Notes under the pieces: generated by a model
Database searches by the model: none
Told to the model about the DNA's origin: nothing
Seen by the model: the letters and a program-made list of their open reading frames with translations, nothing else
Origin: Akkermansiaceae bacterium
Lineage (GTDB): Bacteria; Verrucomicrobiota; Verrucomicrobiia; Verrucomicrobiales; Akkermansiaceae
Direction of reading: 5' to 3'
DNA: 64,000 nt
Assembly (NCBI GenBank): GCA_029242935.1
Contig: JAQWSX010000176.1
Coordinates: 1-64,000, forward strand
Translations under genes and position numbers: made by a program
Part shown: in pieces, positions 8,264 through 16,956 of the stretch
Layout of the letters: each line of letters starts with the position of its first letter
Position numbering within the stretch: position 1 is the first letter of the stretch

Positions 8264-9406
8264 GTGTCGACGCAACTCCGGATCCCCTCTAGATCTCATT
8301 CAACAATTGAACGCGTGAAGCCCAAAATCCTAATTCTCTCTGCAAGCTTTGGCGATGGGCACAATAGCGCGGCCCGTCACCTTGCCGAGGCGCTGGAAGA
8401 ACAAGCGGAAATTTTGGTCGCCGATCCCTGCCACATCGGCAATCCGAAAATTAACGCATTCTTGTGCAAAGCCTACCGGGAAATCACCACTTACACTCCT
8501 AAAATTTGGGCTTGGATGTATCGATCCACCGATCGCCAAGACTTCTCCCAGCCCCTACCCTTTATTGCCAAGACCGAGGACGCCGTTGCCAACCTGCTCA
8601 ACCGATTTGAGCCTGATCTGGTTGTTAACACCTACCCGCTTTACCCTTACATGGTTGACCGACAATTCTCGATAGGGCGCCGCGTCCCCATTGTCACTGT
8701 CGTCACCGACTCTATCGAAATCAATGCCGCCTGGACCCGCTCGCCCAGTGACTACTTTCTCATCACTGACAATCACACCCGTGAAGGACTGATCACCAGC
8801 AATCTTCCCAAAGAAAAAATGAAGGTCACCGGCTTTCCAGTGAGCCCTCGCTTTGAGAGTCTCGAAAAAGTTCCGCCGAATGATCCCCTTAATCCCTTCC
8901 GCATTCTTTTCTTTCCCACCGCCCGTTCTCCACACGTCACCGACATCATCAGGGCCGCTCTCAGTCACGAAAACCACATCACGATCGTTCTCGGACGAAA
9001 CGTCCGCCGACTTTATCGCAAGGTCCGGTCACTCAAAAAATCCTTTCCCGGGCGAATCCATATCAAAGGCTGGACTCGTAAAGTCCCCGAGCTGCTCTCC
9101 TCGCACCACCTCATCATTGGTAAAGCCGGAGGCGCCACCGTGCATGAGGCCATTGCCGCACAGTGCCCCATGCTGGTCCACCACATCGTTCCCGGACAAG
9201 AGGAAGGGAACATCGAACTTCTCGACCGATTTCAAACCGGATCGCTCGCAACCTCAGCAAAAGCCATTCGCGAATCCATCTCAAATCTACTCGCCAACGA
9301 TGCCTCCCTTTGGCGCGAGCAGAAAAAACGACTCATCCAACACGCACGCCCCTCCGCCGCACGCCAGGCTGCCAACTTCATCTTATCCAAAGTCAAACAA
9401 TCGTGA
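8264..9406 (+). CDS. GT28-type glycosyltransferase (MGDG synthase / UgtP-like)
   Basis: A glycosyltransferase of the MGDG synthase/UgtP class, which adds sugar to diacylglycerol or a related lipid at the membrane surface. The N-terminus carries KILILSASFGDGHNSAA, the acceptor-side motif of this family. The C-terminal half has IIGKAGGATVHEA and VPGQEEGN, typical GT28 nucleotide-sugar binding segments. The listed GTG start gives 380 residues; a second in-frame GTG at 8315 would begin just before KPKILILSAS and agrees better with where the family starts. Neither has a strong ribosome binding site. Its stop overlaps the GTG of the phosphatase gene (GTGA), so the two are probably co-translated. 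Confidence 0.85.
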   Translation: MSTQLRIPSRSHSTIERVKPKILILSASFGDGHNSAARHLAEALEEQAEILVADPCHIGNPKINAFLCKAYREITTYTPKIWAWMYRSTDRQDFSQPLPFIAKTEDAVANLLNRFEPDLVVNTYPLYPYMVDRQFSIGRRVPIVTVVTDSIEINAAWTRSPSDYFLITDNHTREGLITSNLPKEKMKVTGFPVSPRFESLEKVPPNDPLNPFRILFFPTARSPHVTDIIRAALSHENHITIVLGRNVRRLYRKVRSLKKSFPGRIHIKGWTRKVPELLSSHHLIIGKAGGATVHEAIAAQCPMLVHHIVPGQEEGNIELLDRFQTGSLATSAKAIRESISNLLANDASLWREQKKRLIQHARPSAARQAANFILSKVKQS

Positions 9407-10005
9407 CCTTCCTTTACGACATCGGAAACGTTCTCCTAAAACTCCACTTCCAGCGATTCCATCTCGCCATTCTTGGTTCTGAAAACACACCCCTACCCGA
9501 CGCCCTTGCGAGCCTCAAAGATCACTACGAGACTGGAAAACTCTCCGATCAGGAATTCGTGCAGCAATCACTCGACATCCTCAATCACCCTCTCACCTCG
9601 AACGAATTCGTGGCAGCGTGGAAAAACATTTTCTCGCCTAATCTACCGATGTGGGAGGTCGTCCACACCCTGAAGAAGCAAGGCCATCGCCTCATTCTCT
9701 TCTCCAACACCAACGCGATCCACGCCCGCTCATTTCTCAAAACCTATCAGGATTTCGATCTCTTCGATCACCACCACTTTTCACAGGAAGTCGGAACCAT
9801 CAAACCTCATCCCGAATTCTATCAATCAGCCATCGATCATTACGATCTCGTCCCTCGTGAAACCCTCTACCTCGACGACCTTCCCGAGAACATTGCAACC
9901 GGAAAAGAGTTCGGTTTTTCCTCGTGGCAATACAACCTGAACGATCACCAAGCCTGCCTCGCTTGGCTCTGTGACCAAGGGATCACCCTTGCAAAATCTT
10001 CCTGA
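9403..10005 (+). CDS. HAD-superfamily phosphatase, YihX-like
   Basis: A 200-residue HAD subfamily IA hydrolase. Motif I reads YDIGNVLLKLHF, with Gly where most HAD enzymes have the second Asp; this DxGNV form is characteristic of the YihX (alpha-glucose-1-phosphate phosphatase) branch. Motif II is LFSNTN, motif III the Lys in GTIKPHPEFY, and motif IV LYLDDLPENI. The frame is open far upstream, but GTG at 9403 overlaps the previous stop by four bases and puts the protein start at the expected distance before motif I. Coupling to a GT28 enzyme suggests a role in sugar-phosphate or glycolipid metabolism; that link is inference. Confidence 0.85.
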   Translation: MTFLYDIGNVLLKLHFQRFHLAILGSENTPLPDALASLKDHYETGKLSDQEFVQQSLDILNHPLTSNEFVAAWKNIFSPNLPMWEVVHTLKKQGHRLILFSNTNAIHARSFLKTYQDFDLFDHHHFSQEVGTIKPHPEFYQSAIDHYDLVPRETLYLDDLPENIATGKEFGFSSWQYNLNDHQACLAWLCDQGITLAKSS

Positions 10006-10148
10006 AGCTTACCGTTAGGTATAGCCACCCAGACAAACCGCTGACCTCCTTGCTGACCGCTCTCTCGCCACTCTGCTTAAGGAGCCACAGCGCCTTAAAC
10101 TCACCTTCCTTATTTATAGTTGAGTCGGAAGCCTGAAAGGCAAGCCAC

Positions 10149-11126
10149 TTACTTCGTAAAGGCAGCTTCGCGTTTCTCGTCGATACGAGCTGGCTTCAAC
10201 TTCTTCCAATCGCTTGGGTTAGGAAGTTCTAGCCGCTTCATGTTCTTGCCATAGCTATCAAGATTGGCATTAAGATCATCTTCGGTCAGTGGCTTAGATT
10301 TCACTCCACCTTCAGGAACTTCAATCCCTGCAGACCAGATCAAAGCGTTAAGAACCACCGTGCGGAACCCATCCAACGCCCAACCGTGATGGTAGTGCCC
10401 ACCAGTAAAACCAACCCCGCGACCGCCATTCGGGCGCTCGTAGCCCCACATCAGAGCATGCTCTTTATTCAAACCATCAACGCCATGCTGATTCCAAAGG
10501 TTGATGTATCTATACATGTTCTCACGAGTCGGTGTTGCCGTCACCAAATCGAGCACCTTATCGCGTTCATCGATGAAGCGCATATTGTAGTAAAACTCGT
10601 CGAGACAAGTCACCGTTTCCGGCACCCCATTTCCGACTTCATGATCCTGTTTAATCTTCATATCGGCAACCCAGTGAGGATTTACCGACCACTCCGACTC
10701 CATCGCGCCACCGATCCAGGGCTGAAAATACTTTTTACCCATCTGCGGATTTGGGTGGACGGCATAGTGCATAAAGACCATTCCGACGCCCTTCTTCGCC
10801 AGAGAATCAAGATACTCCCATTCGCCTGCGATGCCGCTCACACTGTCGGCGAAGATAAAAATAGAATCCGCATTATCGAGAACCGACTTATCCTTAGGCC
10901 AATCTTTTCCTACAACCACCGCTTCAACATTGAGCCCGCTTTCCTCGTTCAGTGCCTTTGCAAGAACCATACAACCAGCCCTGAATTCATGCTCTCCTGA
11001 TGCGTGGCTACGGCTGCCCGCGATCAGCACGATCTTCTTTTTCGTTGTCCCCTCCTTTTTGGCTGACAAAAACAATGGACTGACGAGCGCCAGCAAAATC
11101 GGGATAACAAGGGCAAGACGTTTCAT
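10149..11126 (-). CDS. ThuA-domain protein, secreted
   Basis: A 325-residue protein with an N-terminal signal peptide (hydrophobic stretch to about residue 22) and a ThuA domain, a class I glutamine-amidotransferase-like fold first named from trehalose utilisation. KKIVLIAGSRSHASGEHEF is the usual family opening, followed by ADSIFIFADSVSG, a VGMVFMHYAVHP segment, and GGHYHHGW near the end. The family is abundant in PVC bacteria beside carbohydrate-degrading or sulfatase genes, and it follows a sulfatase here with 70 bases between. Catalysis has not been settled for the family, so only the domain name is assigned. Confidence 0.88.
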   Translation of the reverse strand: MKRLALVIPILLALVSPLFLSAKKEGTTKKKIVLIAGSRSHASGEHEFRAGCMVLAKALNEESGLNVEAVVVGKDWPKDKSVLDNADSIFIFADSVSGIAGEWEYLDSLAKKGVGMVFMHYAVHPNPQMGKKYFQPWIGGAMESEWSVNPHWVADMKIKQDHEVGNGVPETVTCLDEFYYNMRFIDERDKVLDLVTATPTRENMYRYINLWNQHGVDGLNKEHALMWGYERPNGGRGVGFTGGHYHHGWALDGFRTVVLNALIWSAGIEVPEGGVKSKPLTEDDLNANLDSYGKNMKRLELPNPSDWKKLKPARIDEKREAAFTK

Positions 11127-11196
11127 AAGTTCTATTTCTAATTACGGAAGGTTTCTCCCCACCTTTCCAGAAAGATCTAAGCCAAAGTAAGTTGGC

Positions 11197-12591
11197 CTAA
11201 TTTAAAGCCTCATATTCTCCAAACTTAAGCTCGTCACCGTGAAGTTTAGCCTCTGATTTGAGGGCTCGAAAGAGCCTCTTAGCAACTTCCTTGCCTTTTC
11301 CTTTTTGGAGCAAGTCCACTTTCTCCTGGGGATCTTTTTCAAGGTGATAAAGGCGGGCAATCCCACCACCAGGATAAAGGATCAACTTGTAGCCATCTTT
11401 GCTCAGCGCGCGCTGAGCATCCTTGAGATATGCCGAGTAAATCTGATCGCGACCACTCGACTCGTTCTTAAGAATGGGAATGTAACTTTGATATTGAATG
11501 TGCTCTGGAATCTCGATCCCTGCAACTTCAAGAGCAGTCGGAACCGAGTCCTGAATGTAGATCGGAGCAGAGACTCTCTTTCCAGCCTCTACTTCCGGCC
11601 CCACGACAACGTAAGGAACCCTGATGCTGTGATCATACATGTTTTGCTTCCCAAGGAGACCGTGATGACCGCAACCGAGCCCATGGTCAGCAGTGAAAAC
11701 AATATAGGTATTCTCCCGTTGACCATTCTTTTCCAGAGCATCCAGAACGCGCCCAATTTGAGCATCCATGTGCGTGATTAAGGCGAAGTATTCACGCCGG
11801 GCCACTTGAACCGAGTGCTTGGTCCTCGGCATTGGTGCGAGCTTCTCATCACGAAGACTATGCGGAGCCTTCATCACTTTTCGGTGAGGATAGGCATCGA
11901 GAAAATTCCCAGGCACCTTAACGTCGGAAATCGGATACATGTCGAGATACTCCTGCGGAGACTGACGGGGATCGTGCGGAGCATTAAAAGCCAAGTAGAA
12001 GAAAAACGGCTTGTCGTCCTTTTTAGCCATATTGAGAAACCTCACCGCAGTATCGGCCTCCACTTCCGACCAGTGTTTACCACCCTTCCAGAACCCGTTG
12101 TTGGACTTGTCAGCAGGATCCCAAATATCTTTCTTCCCTTCAAGAGGACGATTGTATCCCGTCTTTACCTGGTTGGGCATACCAGGACGGACATCCCCGA
12201 CGTGGTCAAAAAGATCCCCCGCTTTCATACGAACATGCCATTTTCCAGTCATGTAAGTAGTGTAACCGGCATCGCTCATCAATTGCGGCCAGAGACGGCG
12301 TTTACCCATCATTTTCTCTTCCTTCTGTGCATACCAGAGGTGACGTCCCGTCATCATCATATTCCGGCTGGCCACACAAATTGCGCCATTCCACCCACCA
12401 GAATTGTAGGCATGGGTGAACTGAGTCCCCGAGCTGAACAACTTATCCAGATTGGGAGTCTTCACTTCGGTCAGACCGAGAGAACCAATGGCCTCATAGG
12501 TCATATCATCAGCAAAAATGAACAAGACGTTGGGCTTCTCAGACGCTGACACGAGAGAGATTAGGGCAAGAAACGAGGCAAAAATACGCAT
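11197..12591 (-). CDS. Formylglycine-dependent sulfatase (S1 type), exported
   Basis: A type I sulfatase of 464 residues, hydrolysing sulfate esters, probably on algal or host polysaccharide. A signal peptide (about 16 residues) precedes KPNVLFIFADDM, which holds the Asp pair for the calcium ion. The formylglycine site is C72-V-A-S-R76, the CxAxR variant rather than the commoner CxPxR, followed by TGRH. VFTADHG contributes the late Asp-His pair. No maturase (anSME) lies in the window, so activation depends on one elsewhere. It leads a two-gene unit with the ThuA protein. Confidence 0.93.
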   Translation of the reverse strand: MRIFASFLALISLVSASEKPNVLFIFADDMTYEAIGSLGLTEVKTPNLDKLFSSGTQFTHAYNSGGWNGAICVASRNMMMTGRHLWYAQKEEKMMGKRRLWPQLMSDAGYTTYMTGKWHVRMKAGDLFDHVGDVRPGMPNQVKTGYNRPLEGKKDIWDPADKSNNGFWKGGKHWSEVEADTAVRFLNMAKKDDKPFFFYLAFNAPHDPRQSPQEYLDMYPISDVKVPGNFLDAYPHRKVMKAPHSLRDEKLAPMPRTKHSVQVARREYFALITHMDAQIGRVLDALEKNGQRENTYIVFTADHGLGCGHHGLLGKQNMYDHSIRVPYVVVGPEVEAGKRVSAPIYIQDSVPTALEVAGIEIPEHIQYQSYIPILKNESSGRDQIYSAYLKDAQRALSKDGYKLILYPGGGIARLYHLEKDPQEKVDLLQKGKGKEVAKRLFRALKSEAKLHGDELKFGEYEALN

Positions 12592-12685
12592 GGAGAGAAC
12601 CTACGCAGAAAATCGGAGCATTTTGACACTTAACATTCACTTTTTTCGCTGGTAACACCCTTCCGCCAGCCATTGCGGGCACACG

Positions 12686-13876
12686 ATGAGTCGTTCCACC
12701 CCCCCCACCCTCAGTCATAGGCTTGAGTACTACGCCTATCGCGTCTTCGAGTGGATGCTCAAGATGATGTCTTTGGAGACCGTCTTCAAACTTGGTGAAT
12801 TTGCGGGGCGGATCGTGTATCGCTACAACTCAACTCGCAGGTATCAAGTCACCCGCAACCTTCGCTTCGCATTCGGCGACGAAATTTCGCAATCTGAAAT
12901 ATCACAGCTTACTGCAGAGGTTTTCGAACGAACCGGAGCGAACTTCCTAACTTCGCTCAAAATCCCTTTTTTAAGTGATGATAAAATTCTGGCTAGAATC
13001 CACTTTGAAGGGCTCGACGATTTCTTCGCTACGACGCGCGAGGGCGGTATTGTCATGGTCTCTCCACATATGGGAAACTGGGAACTCCTTGCCCAAGCCA
13101 TCTTCCTAGTCGATGGAGATTTTAGAGTCGGAACACACTATCGCCCCCTCAACAATTCTCTAATTAATGCCGTGGTCGAACGACGTAGAAGGCGACGGGG
13201 ACTAAAACTTTTCGCGAAACGTTCCTCAACCCATCGCCTCTCGAGCTTTGTAAGAGATGGTGGAGCTATGGGTATCCTGGCGGACCAACGGGTTGGTGAC
13301 CGCGGAGCCGCCTGCCTATTTTTTGGGCGCCCCACCACCTGTTCACCGCTCCCCCATATCATCGCTAAACGAGGAAAAGGTCTCCTGACCAGCCTCTCAT
13401 GCGAGACCGTCGGAATCGCACGTTGGAAAATCTCCTTTCGATACATCCCAACAATCTCTGCTCAAGCATGCGCCGATAGTATCGAGCAAGACTGGCGACG
13501 ATCACCTGTTGACGTCTTTTGGTTCGAAGACCGCTGGCGCCTCCGGGGGGAGGATCCAGTCGCCTTCCTCAACAAGTATAAAGATGAACTCGAAATCCCG
13601 CGCGCACTCCGAGCCGTGAATCTAGCCCAGCAAGAAAAAAAACTTCCCTACCCAGATCGCCTGATCACCCAGGAACATCAAGAAGTGGACTTTAATCAGA
13701 ACGACCAATCACTTCGCGAAATACTCAACGAAATCTCAAATCGTGGAGCGACTCCAGTCGATCTCTTCCTGGCACCTCATTCTCAATTGGGTCGGGTCAA
13801 AAAACTCTCGGGAAAAATAATCACCCTTGCTGTCGAAAAGAACTATTTCTCAGAGATCCCCCCTATTAAAAAATAA
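12686..13876 (+). CDS. Lipid A acyltransferase, LpxL/HtrB-like, with C-terminal extension
   Basis: An LPLAT-family acyltransferase that adds a secondary acyl chain to lipid A in the inner membrane. SPHMGNWELL supplies the H-x4-E catalytic dyad, YRPLNN and the run of arginines after it form the acceptor region, and GGAMGILADQR with the Phe/Gly/Pro segment FFGRP are typical. The enzyme core ends near residue 290 at WFEDRW. About 100 further residues follow, which E. coli LpxL does not have; the stretch around VDLFLAPHSQLGRVKKLSG faintly recalls GT9 enzymes but I cannot prove it. It is divergent from the sulfatase, with 94 bases between. Confidence 0.85.
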   Translation: MSRSTPPTLSHRLEYYAYRVFEWMLKMMSLETVFKLGEFAGRIVYRYNSTRRYQVTRNLRFAFGDEISQSEISQLTAEVFERTGANFLTSLKIPFLSDDKILARIHFEGLDDFFATTREGGIVMVSPHMGNWELLAQAIFLVDGDFRVGTHYRPLNNSLINAVVERRRRRRGLKLFAKRSSTHRLSSFVRDGGAMGILADQRVGDRGAACLFFGRPTTCSPLPHIIAKRGKGLLTSLSCETVGIARWKISFRYIPTISAQACADSIEQDWRRSPVDVFWFEDRWRLRGEDPVAFLNKYKDELEIPRALRAVNLAQQEKKLPYPDRLITQEHQEVDFNQNDQSLREILNEISNRGATPVDLFLAPHSQLGRVKKLSGKIITLAVEKNYFSEIPPIKK

Positions 13877-13982
13877 ACCTTTGCGGCATCGGAGGCGGAG
13901 GCAGCAAAGTTTCAAATCTTAAATTCATCGAACTCCATGCCCGGAAAATCGCCGCAGTCATCAAGCGAGACGTTGGGGAAAG

Positions 13983-16133
13983 CTAAACAAAGAGATATAC
14001 CGGCGAGCCTTCAACTTTCTCAATCTCAATCACCTCGCCAGAGGCATTCAGAGCGTGCTTGAAATCGACCGGCCACGGTCCGGAATAAGTTCGCCCATTG
14101 CACCACATCATCATGATTTTCTCGTCGCCTCGCTCAAAGCGCAGCGCGTAAACATCGTCTTCCATTTCCAACTTCTCGACAAAAGTCGCCGACCCCAACT
14201 GCTCTAGAAAGACACGAAGCATCGTAAACCCAATCCGCTCACGCCACCCGCCTTCGGCCCTCTCATCGATCAATCCAAATCCGTGGGCCACTAGGCGCCA
14301 CCAATAAACCCTATCCACAAATCCTGAACACACCGAGATCACAAGATATCTCAACATATAGACCCCGTAGTCGAATTCACTCACGCTAAGGGGGTGCTCA
14401 GGCGCATCAGGACCCACATACGTCGCCGTCACCGGGGACCAAATCCCGGTTCCTTCGAGGGGCCAATTCACCTCCGAGATGATCACTCGGTCATCACAAG
14501 CAGGCGCCACCTTCGCAATCGCTCGCAGTAATCCGCATTTCTCAAGGGTACTAAATTTCCCCTGGAAATTCTCCGGCGCTCCCCTCCGATCTACATAGAG
14601 ATGATGCGACAAGGCTCCGTAATGCAGCCCATCCGGAGCACTTTCCAAAGCTGAACAAATATAATGATACTCGAAGTCAATACAAGCAGGCCCCGTAAAT
14701 GTGATTTTAGGGAATTTCTCCTGCAACTTTACAACCGGATCCAACAAGGCAGCCTGATCATTCGGCCCGTGGACACCCCACTTCATCCGGTTCACGGCAT
14801 GACAGATTTCAACGTCAGTCACTAGGTCTCCGGCTTCGCCGATCACGTAGTTTAGAAATTCAGCCCACGACTCGGGTTCCTTGACGGCGCGACGGTCCTG
14901 TACTATCGCAATCATTACCTCGCGTCCAGAAGCCGCTAATCGCTTCACCTGAGTTACCCCTTCCTTCCAACACGACATTCCCTCATGGTGACAAAACCGC
15001 AAAAGAACCGGAACCTTCCCCAACTCTTCCAACAATTCAAACTGGCGATTAAAATCCAGATCGGTTGATTCGAGCGCTACTCCAAATCGCCCCTTCAAAT
15101 CAATCCGGCTCTGGTAGGCCAACGGAAGTTGTCTACGGTATTCACGCCAGACTTTTCCCGCAGATTTCAAAACCGCCCAAGCAACCTTGCAATACCTCCC
15201 GCGAGAATAATATCGCTTCCTCTCATACCTCTCCATCGTGATCGATGCCTGCGCTGATTCCCGGTCCCAAATCCAAATATCCTGCACCTCGGGATAACTC
15301 CCAACACCCCCCCGAGACCGTTTGCGAAATGGATGCCGCCACTTGCGGCTTCGCTCCCACCACTCAAAACCCCTCCGGCGAGAAATCATCTCTTTTGTGA
15401 ATTCTCTGGGTGGATTCCCTCCCCAATAAACTCTCGCCAACACATTAAGGAATGCCGAAGGCAGGCGTATCCTCGAAAAATCCTGTGCTCGTTCCTTCAA
15501 GCTCAGGTCCTCCCTGATTCGCCCCCGATTTAGGTCAATAAACTGAACCTCCCCCCACTCCTCGTCACCAGAAACCTGAAATTCCATGTTTTGATTTCCC
15601 AGGTCCCGATGCCAAAACCCCACATCATGCATTCGCCGAATCGCAGAGGCGATATGACCTAATCTTTCTACCAAAAATCGACAATCCGCCCTCTCCTGGT
15701 AGATCTGAATCAGTGAATCCTTGAAGCTGGTTAACGATTCAAGGTAATCCGAAAGATAAAAACTCTCCACTAGACGAGAACCTTCCCAGCAATCGAAATA
15801 GGCAATAGGTCTAGGCGTCCCGACACCACGGCTTTTTAAAAAAGTGGCCGCCTTGAACGAGCGTTCAGCCTTACTTCCCTTCCTGAAGTCATAGCGGTCC
15901 TTCAGACTCCCCTGCCTACCAAAGGCCTTCACCGCCACCTTCAAACACTTCCCATTTTTTTCCAAATCAAGCACTACTACCCGGTGCCTTCCCTCGGACA
16001 AAACTCCCTTCTTAGCAGATCTAACCCGCACCCCAAATCCTTCCAGAGACTCTTCGTCAAAGAATGATTTAAAAGTGGAAAGCACCTCTCCTTGGAGCCT
16101 CCCTACTGAAAGTTTCTCCACGCCTCCGTTCAT
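13983..16133 (-). CDS. WaaP/Kdo-kinase-like domain fused to a glycosidase-like barrel
   Basis: A 716-residue two-domain protein. Residues 1 to about 250 are a lipopolysaccharide-kinase (WaaP/InaA) type fold with intact kinase residues: K69 in VAVKA, the catalytic loop H175-R-D177 with N182, and D200 in QFIDLN in place of DFG. Such kinases phosphorylate heptose or Kdo of the LPS core. Residues from about 345 look like a clan GH-A TIM barrel. The strand-7 segment IISEVNW holds a candidate nucleophile (E554), while the strand-4 acid/base position reads VEICHAVN, with Ala446 where Glu is expected. The fold is inferred from pattern. There is no signal peptide. It lies convergent with an LpxL-type gene and divergent from a YrbL-like kinase, inside a lipid A gene block. 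Confidence 0.7.
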   Translation of the reverse strand: MNGGVEKLSVGRLQGEVLSTFKSFFDEESLEGFGVRVRSAKKGVLSEGRHRVVVLDLEKNGKCLKVAVKAFGRQGSLKDRYDFRKGSKAERSFKAATFLKSRGVGTPRPIAYFDCWEGSRLVESFYLSDYLESLTSFKDSLIQIYQERADCRFLVERLGHIASAIRRMHDVGFWHRDLGNQNMEFQVSGDEEWGEVQFIDLNRGRIREDLSLKERAQDFSRIRLPSAFLNVLARVYWGGNPPREFTKEMISRRRGFEWWERSRKWRHPFRKRSRGGVGSYPEVQDIWIWDRESAQASITMERYERKRYYSRGRYCKVAWAVLKSAGKVWREYRRQLPLAYQSRIDLKGRFGVALESTDLDFNRQFELLEELGKVPVLLRFCHHEGMSCWKEGVTQVKRLAASGREVMIAIVQDRRAVKEPESWAEFLNYVIGEAGDLVTDVEICHAVNRMKWGVHGPNDQAALLDPVVKLQEKFPKITFTGPACIDFEYHYICSALESAPDGLHYGALSHHLYVDRRGAPENFQGKFSTLEKCGLLRAIAKVAPACDDRVIISEVNWPLEGTGIWSPVTATYVGPDAPEHPLSVSEFDYGVYMLRYLVISVCSGFVDRVYWWRLVAHGFGLIDERAEGGWRERIGFTMLRVFLEQLGSATFVEKLEMEDDVYALRFERGDEKIMMMWCNGRTYSGPWPVDFKHALNASGEVIEIEKVEGSPVYLFV

Positions 16134-16267
16134 TCTGCTGCTGAGATTACAAAGCAGTCAGGAAAAAACAATCCGGTTTCTTCCACTCCACTTTCCACTC
16201 GACCCCCAAGCATCCGAGCGATAAATTTCAGCTTTAAAACCCTCTTCCATCAGAGGCAATTGCAATA

Positions 16268-16924
16268 GTGAACCAAAATCTCATCAACCTTTCCTCTGAC
16301 TGCCAGACCATTGGCCAGGGACTCTTCTGCACTTGCTACCTCCACCCGGAAGACAACGGCATCTGCATCAAACTTCCGACCACTCACAAAAAGGCACGGA
16401 AACGTCAAAAAGCCGATAAGGCCTATTATCAAAAGCTTTATAAAAACAAAGCGGATTTAACCTATATTAGCGATTATCTGGGGACCTGCCAAACCAGCCT
16501 CGGCCCCGGCCACCTATACCAGTATATTAAAGACAAGAACGGCGAGACTTCAAAAACCCTCAATCACTATCTCGCAAACTATCCCCAAAAAACGGAGGAG
16601 CTTAACTCCCATCTCGCCAAGCTGGGACGCTACCTCCTAGAAAACCACATTCTTATTAGTGACCTCCACGGCAACAACATCGTTTTCCAGCATCTCAGCG
16701 AAAACTCGACCAAACTCATGATCGTAGACGGAATTGGCGATCGCGTCATTTTCACAGCCCCGAACTTTTTCAACTCGATCAAAGAAGGTAAAATCATCCG
16801 CCGGTGGAATAAGTTCATCAGGCGACTTCAAGCTGACCATCCATCTGCTTCTCTACCAAAGGAAAAACTCTATCTGGGGAATGAAGCCCTTATGGTCTCG
16901 GCAAAAATCAATCGGAGTCACTGA
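16268..16924 (+). CDS. YrbL-like protein kinase-fold protein
   Basis: A 218-residue protein resembling E. coli YrbL, a PhoP-network protein of the kinase-like superfamily. GQGLFCTCYLHPEDNGICIK matches the YrbL opening (G-x-G-x6-Y-x-HPED-x3-CIK), and DLHGNN (about residue 130) with VDGIGD corresponds to the kinase catalytic loop and metal-binding region. The start is GTG. It is divergent from the WaaP-like fusion gene with 134 bases between, and converges on the ABC exporter. YrbL's own function is not settled; its place beside a WaaP-type kinase and lipid A genes suggests an envelope role. Confidence 0.75.
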   Translation: MNQNLINLSSDCQTIGQGLFCTCYLHPEDNGICIKLPTTHKKARKRQKADKAYYQKLYKNKADLTYISDYLGTCQTSLGPGHLYQYIKDKNGETSKTLNHYLANYPQKTEELNSHLAKLGRYLLENHILISDLHGNNIVFQHLSENSTKLMIVDGIGDRVIFTAPNFFNSIKEGKIIRRWNKFIRRLQADHPSASLPKEKLYLGNEALMVSAKINRSH

Positions 16925-16956
16925 ACGCTTGTGGGAGAATCGGAGAATCTTCTCTA

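Noticed and set aside
13870-13984. Frame after the LpxL-type gene reading CGIGGGGSKVSNLKFIELHARK
   Set aside because: No start codon and only about 37 codons; may be chance.
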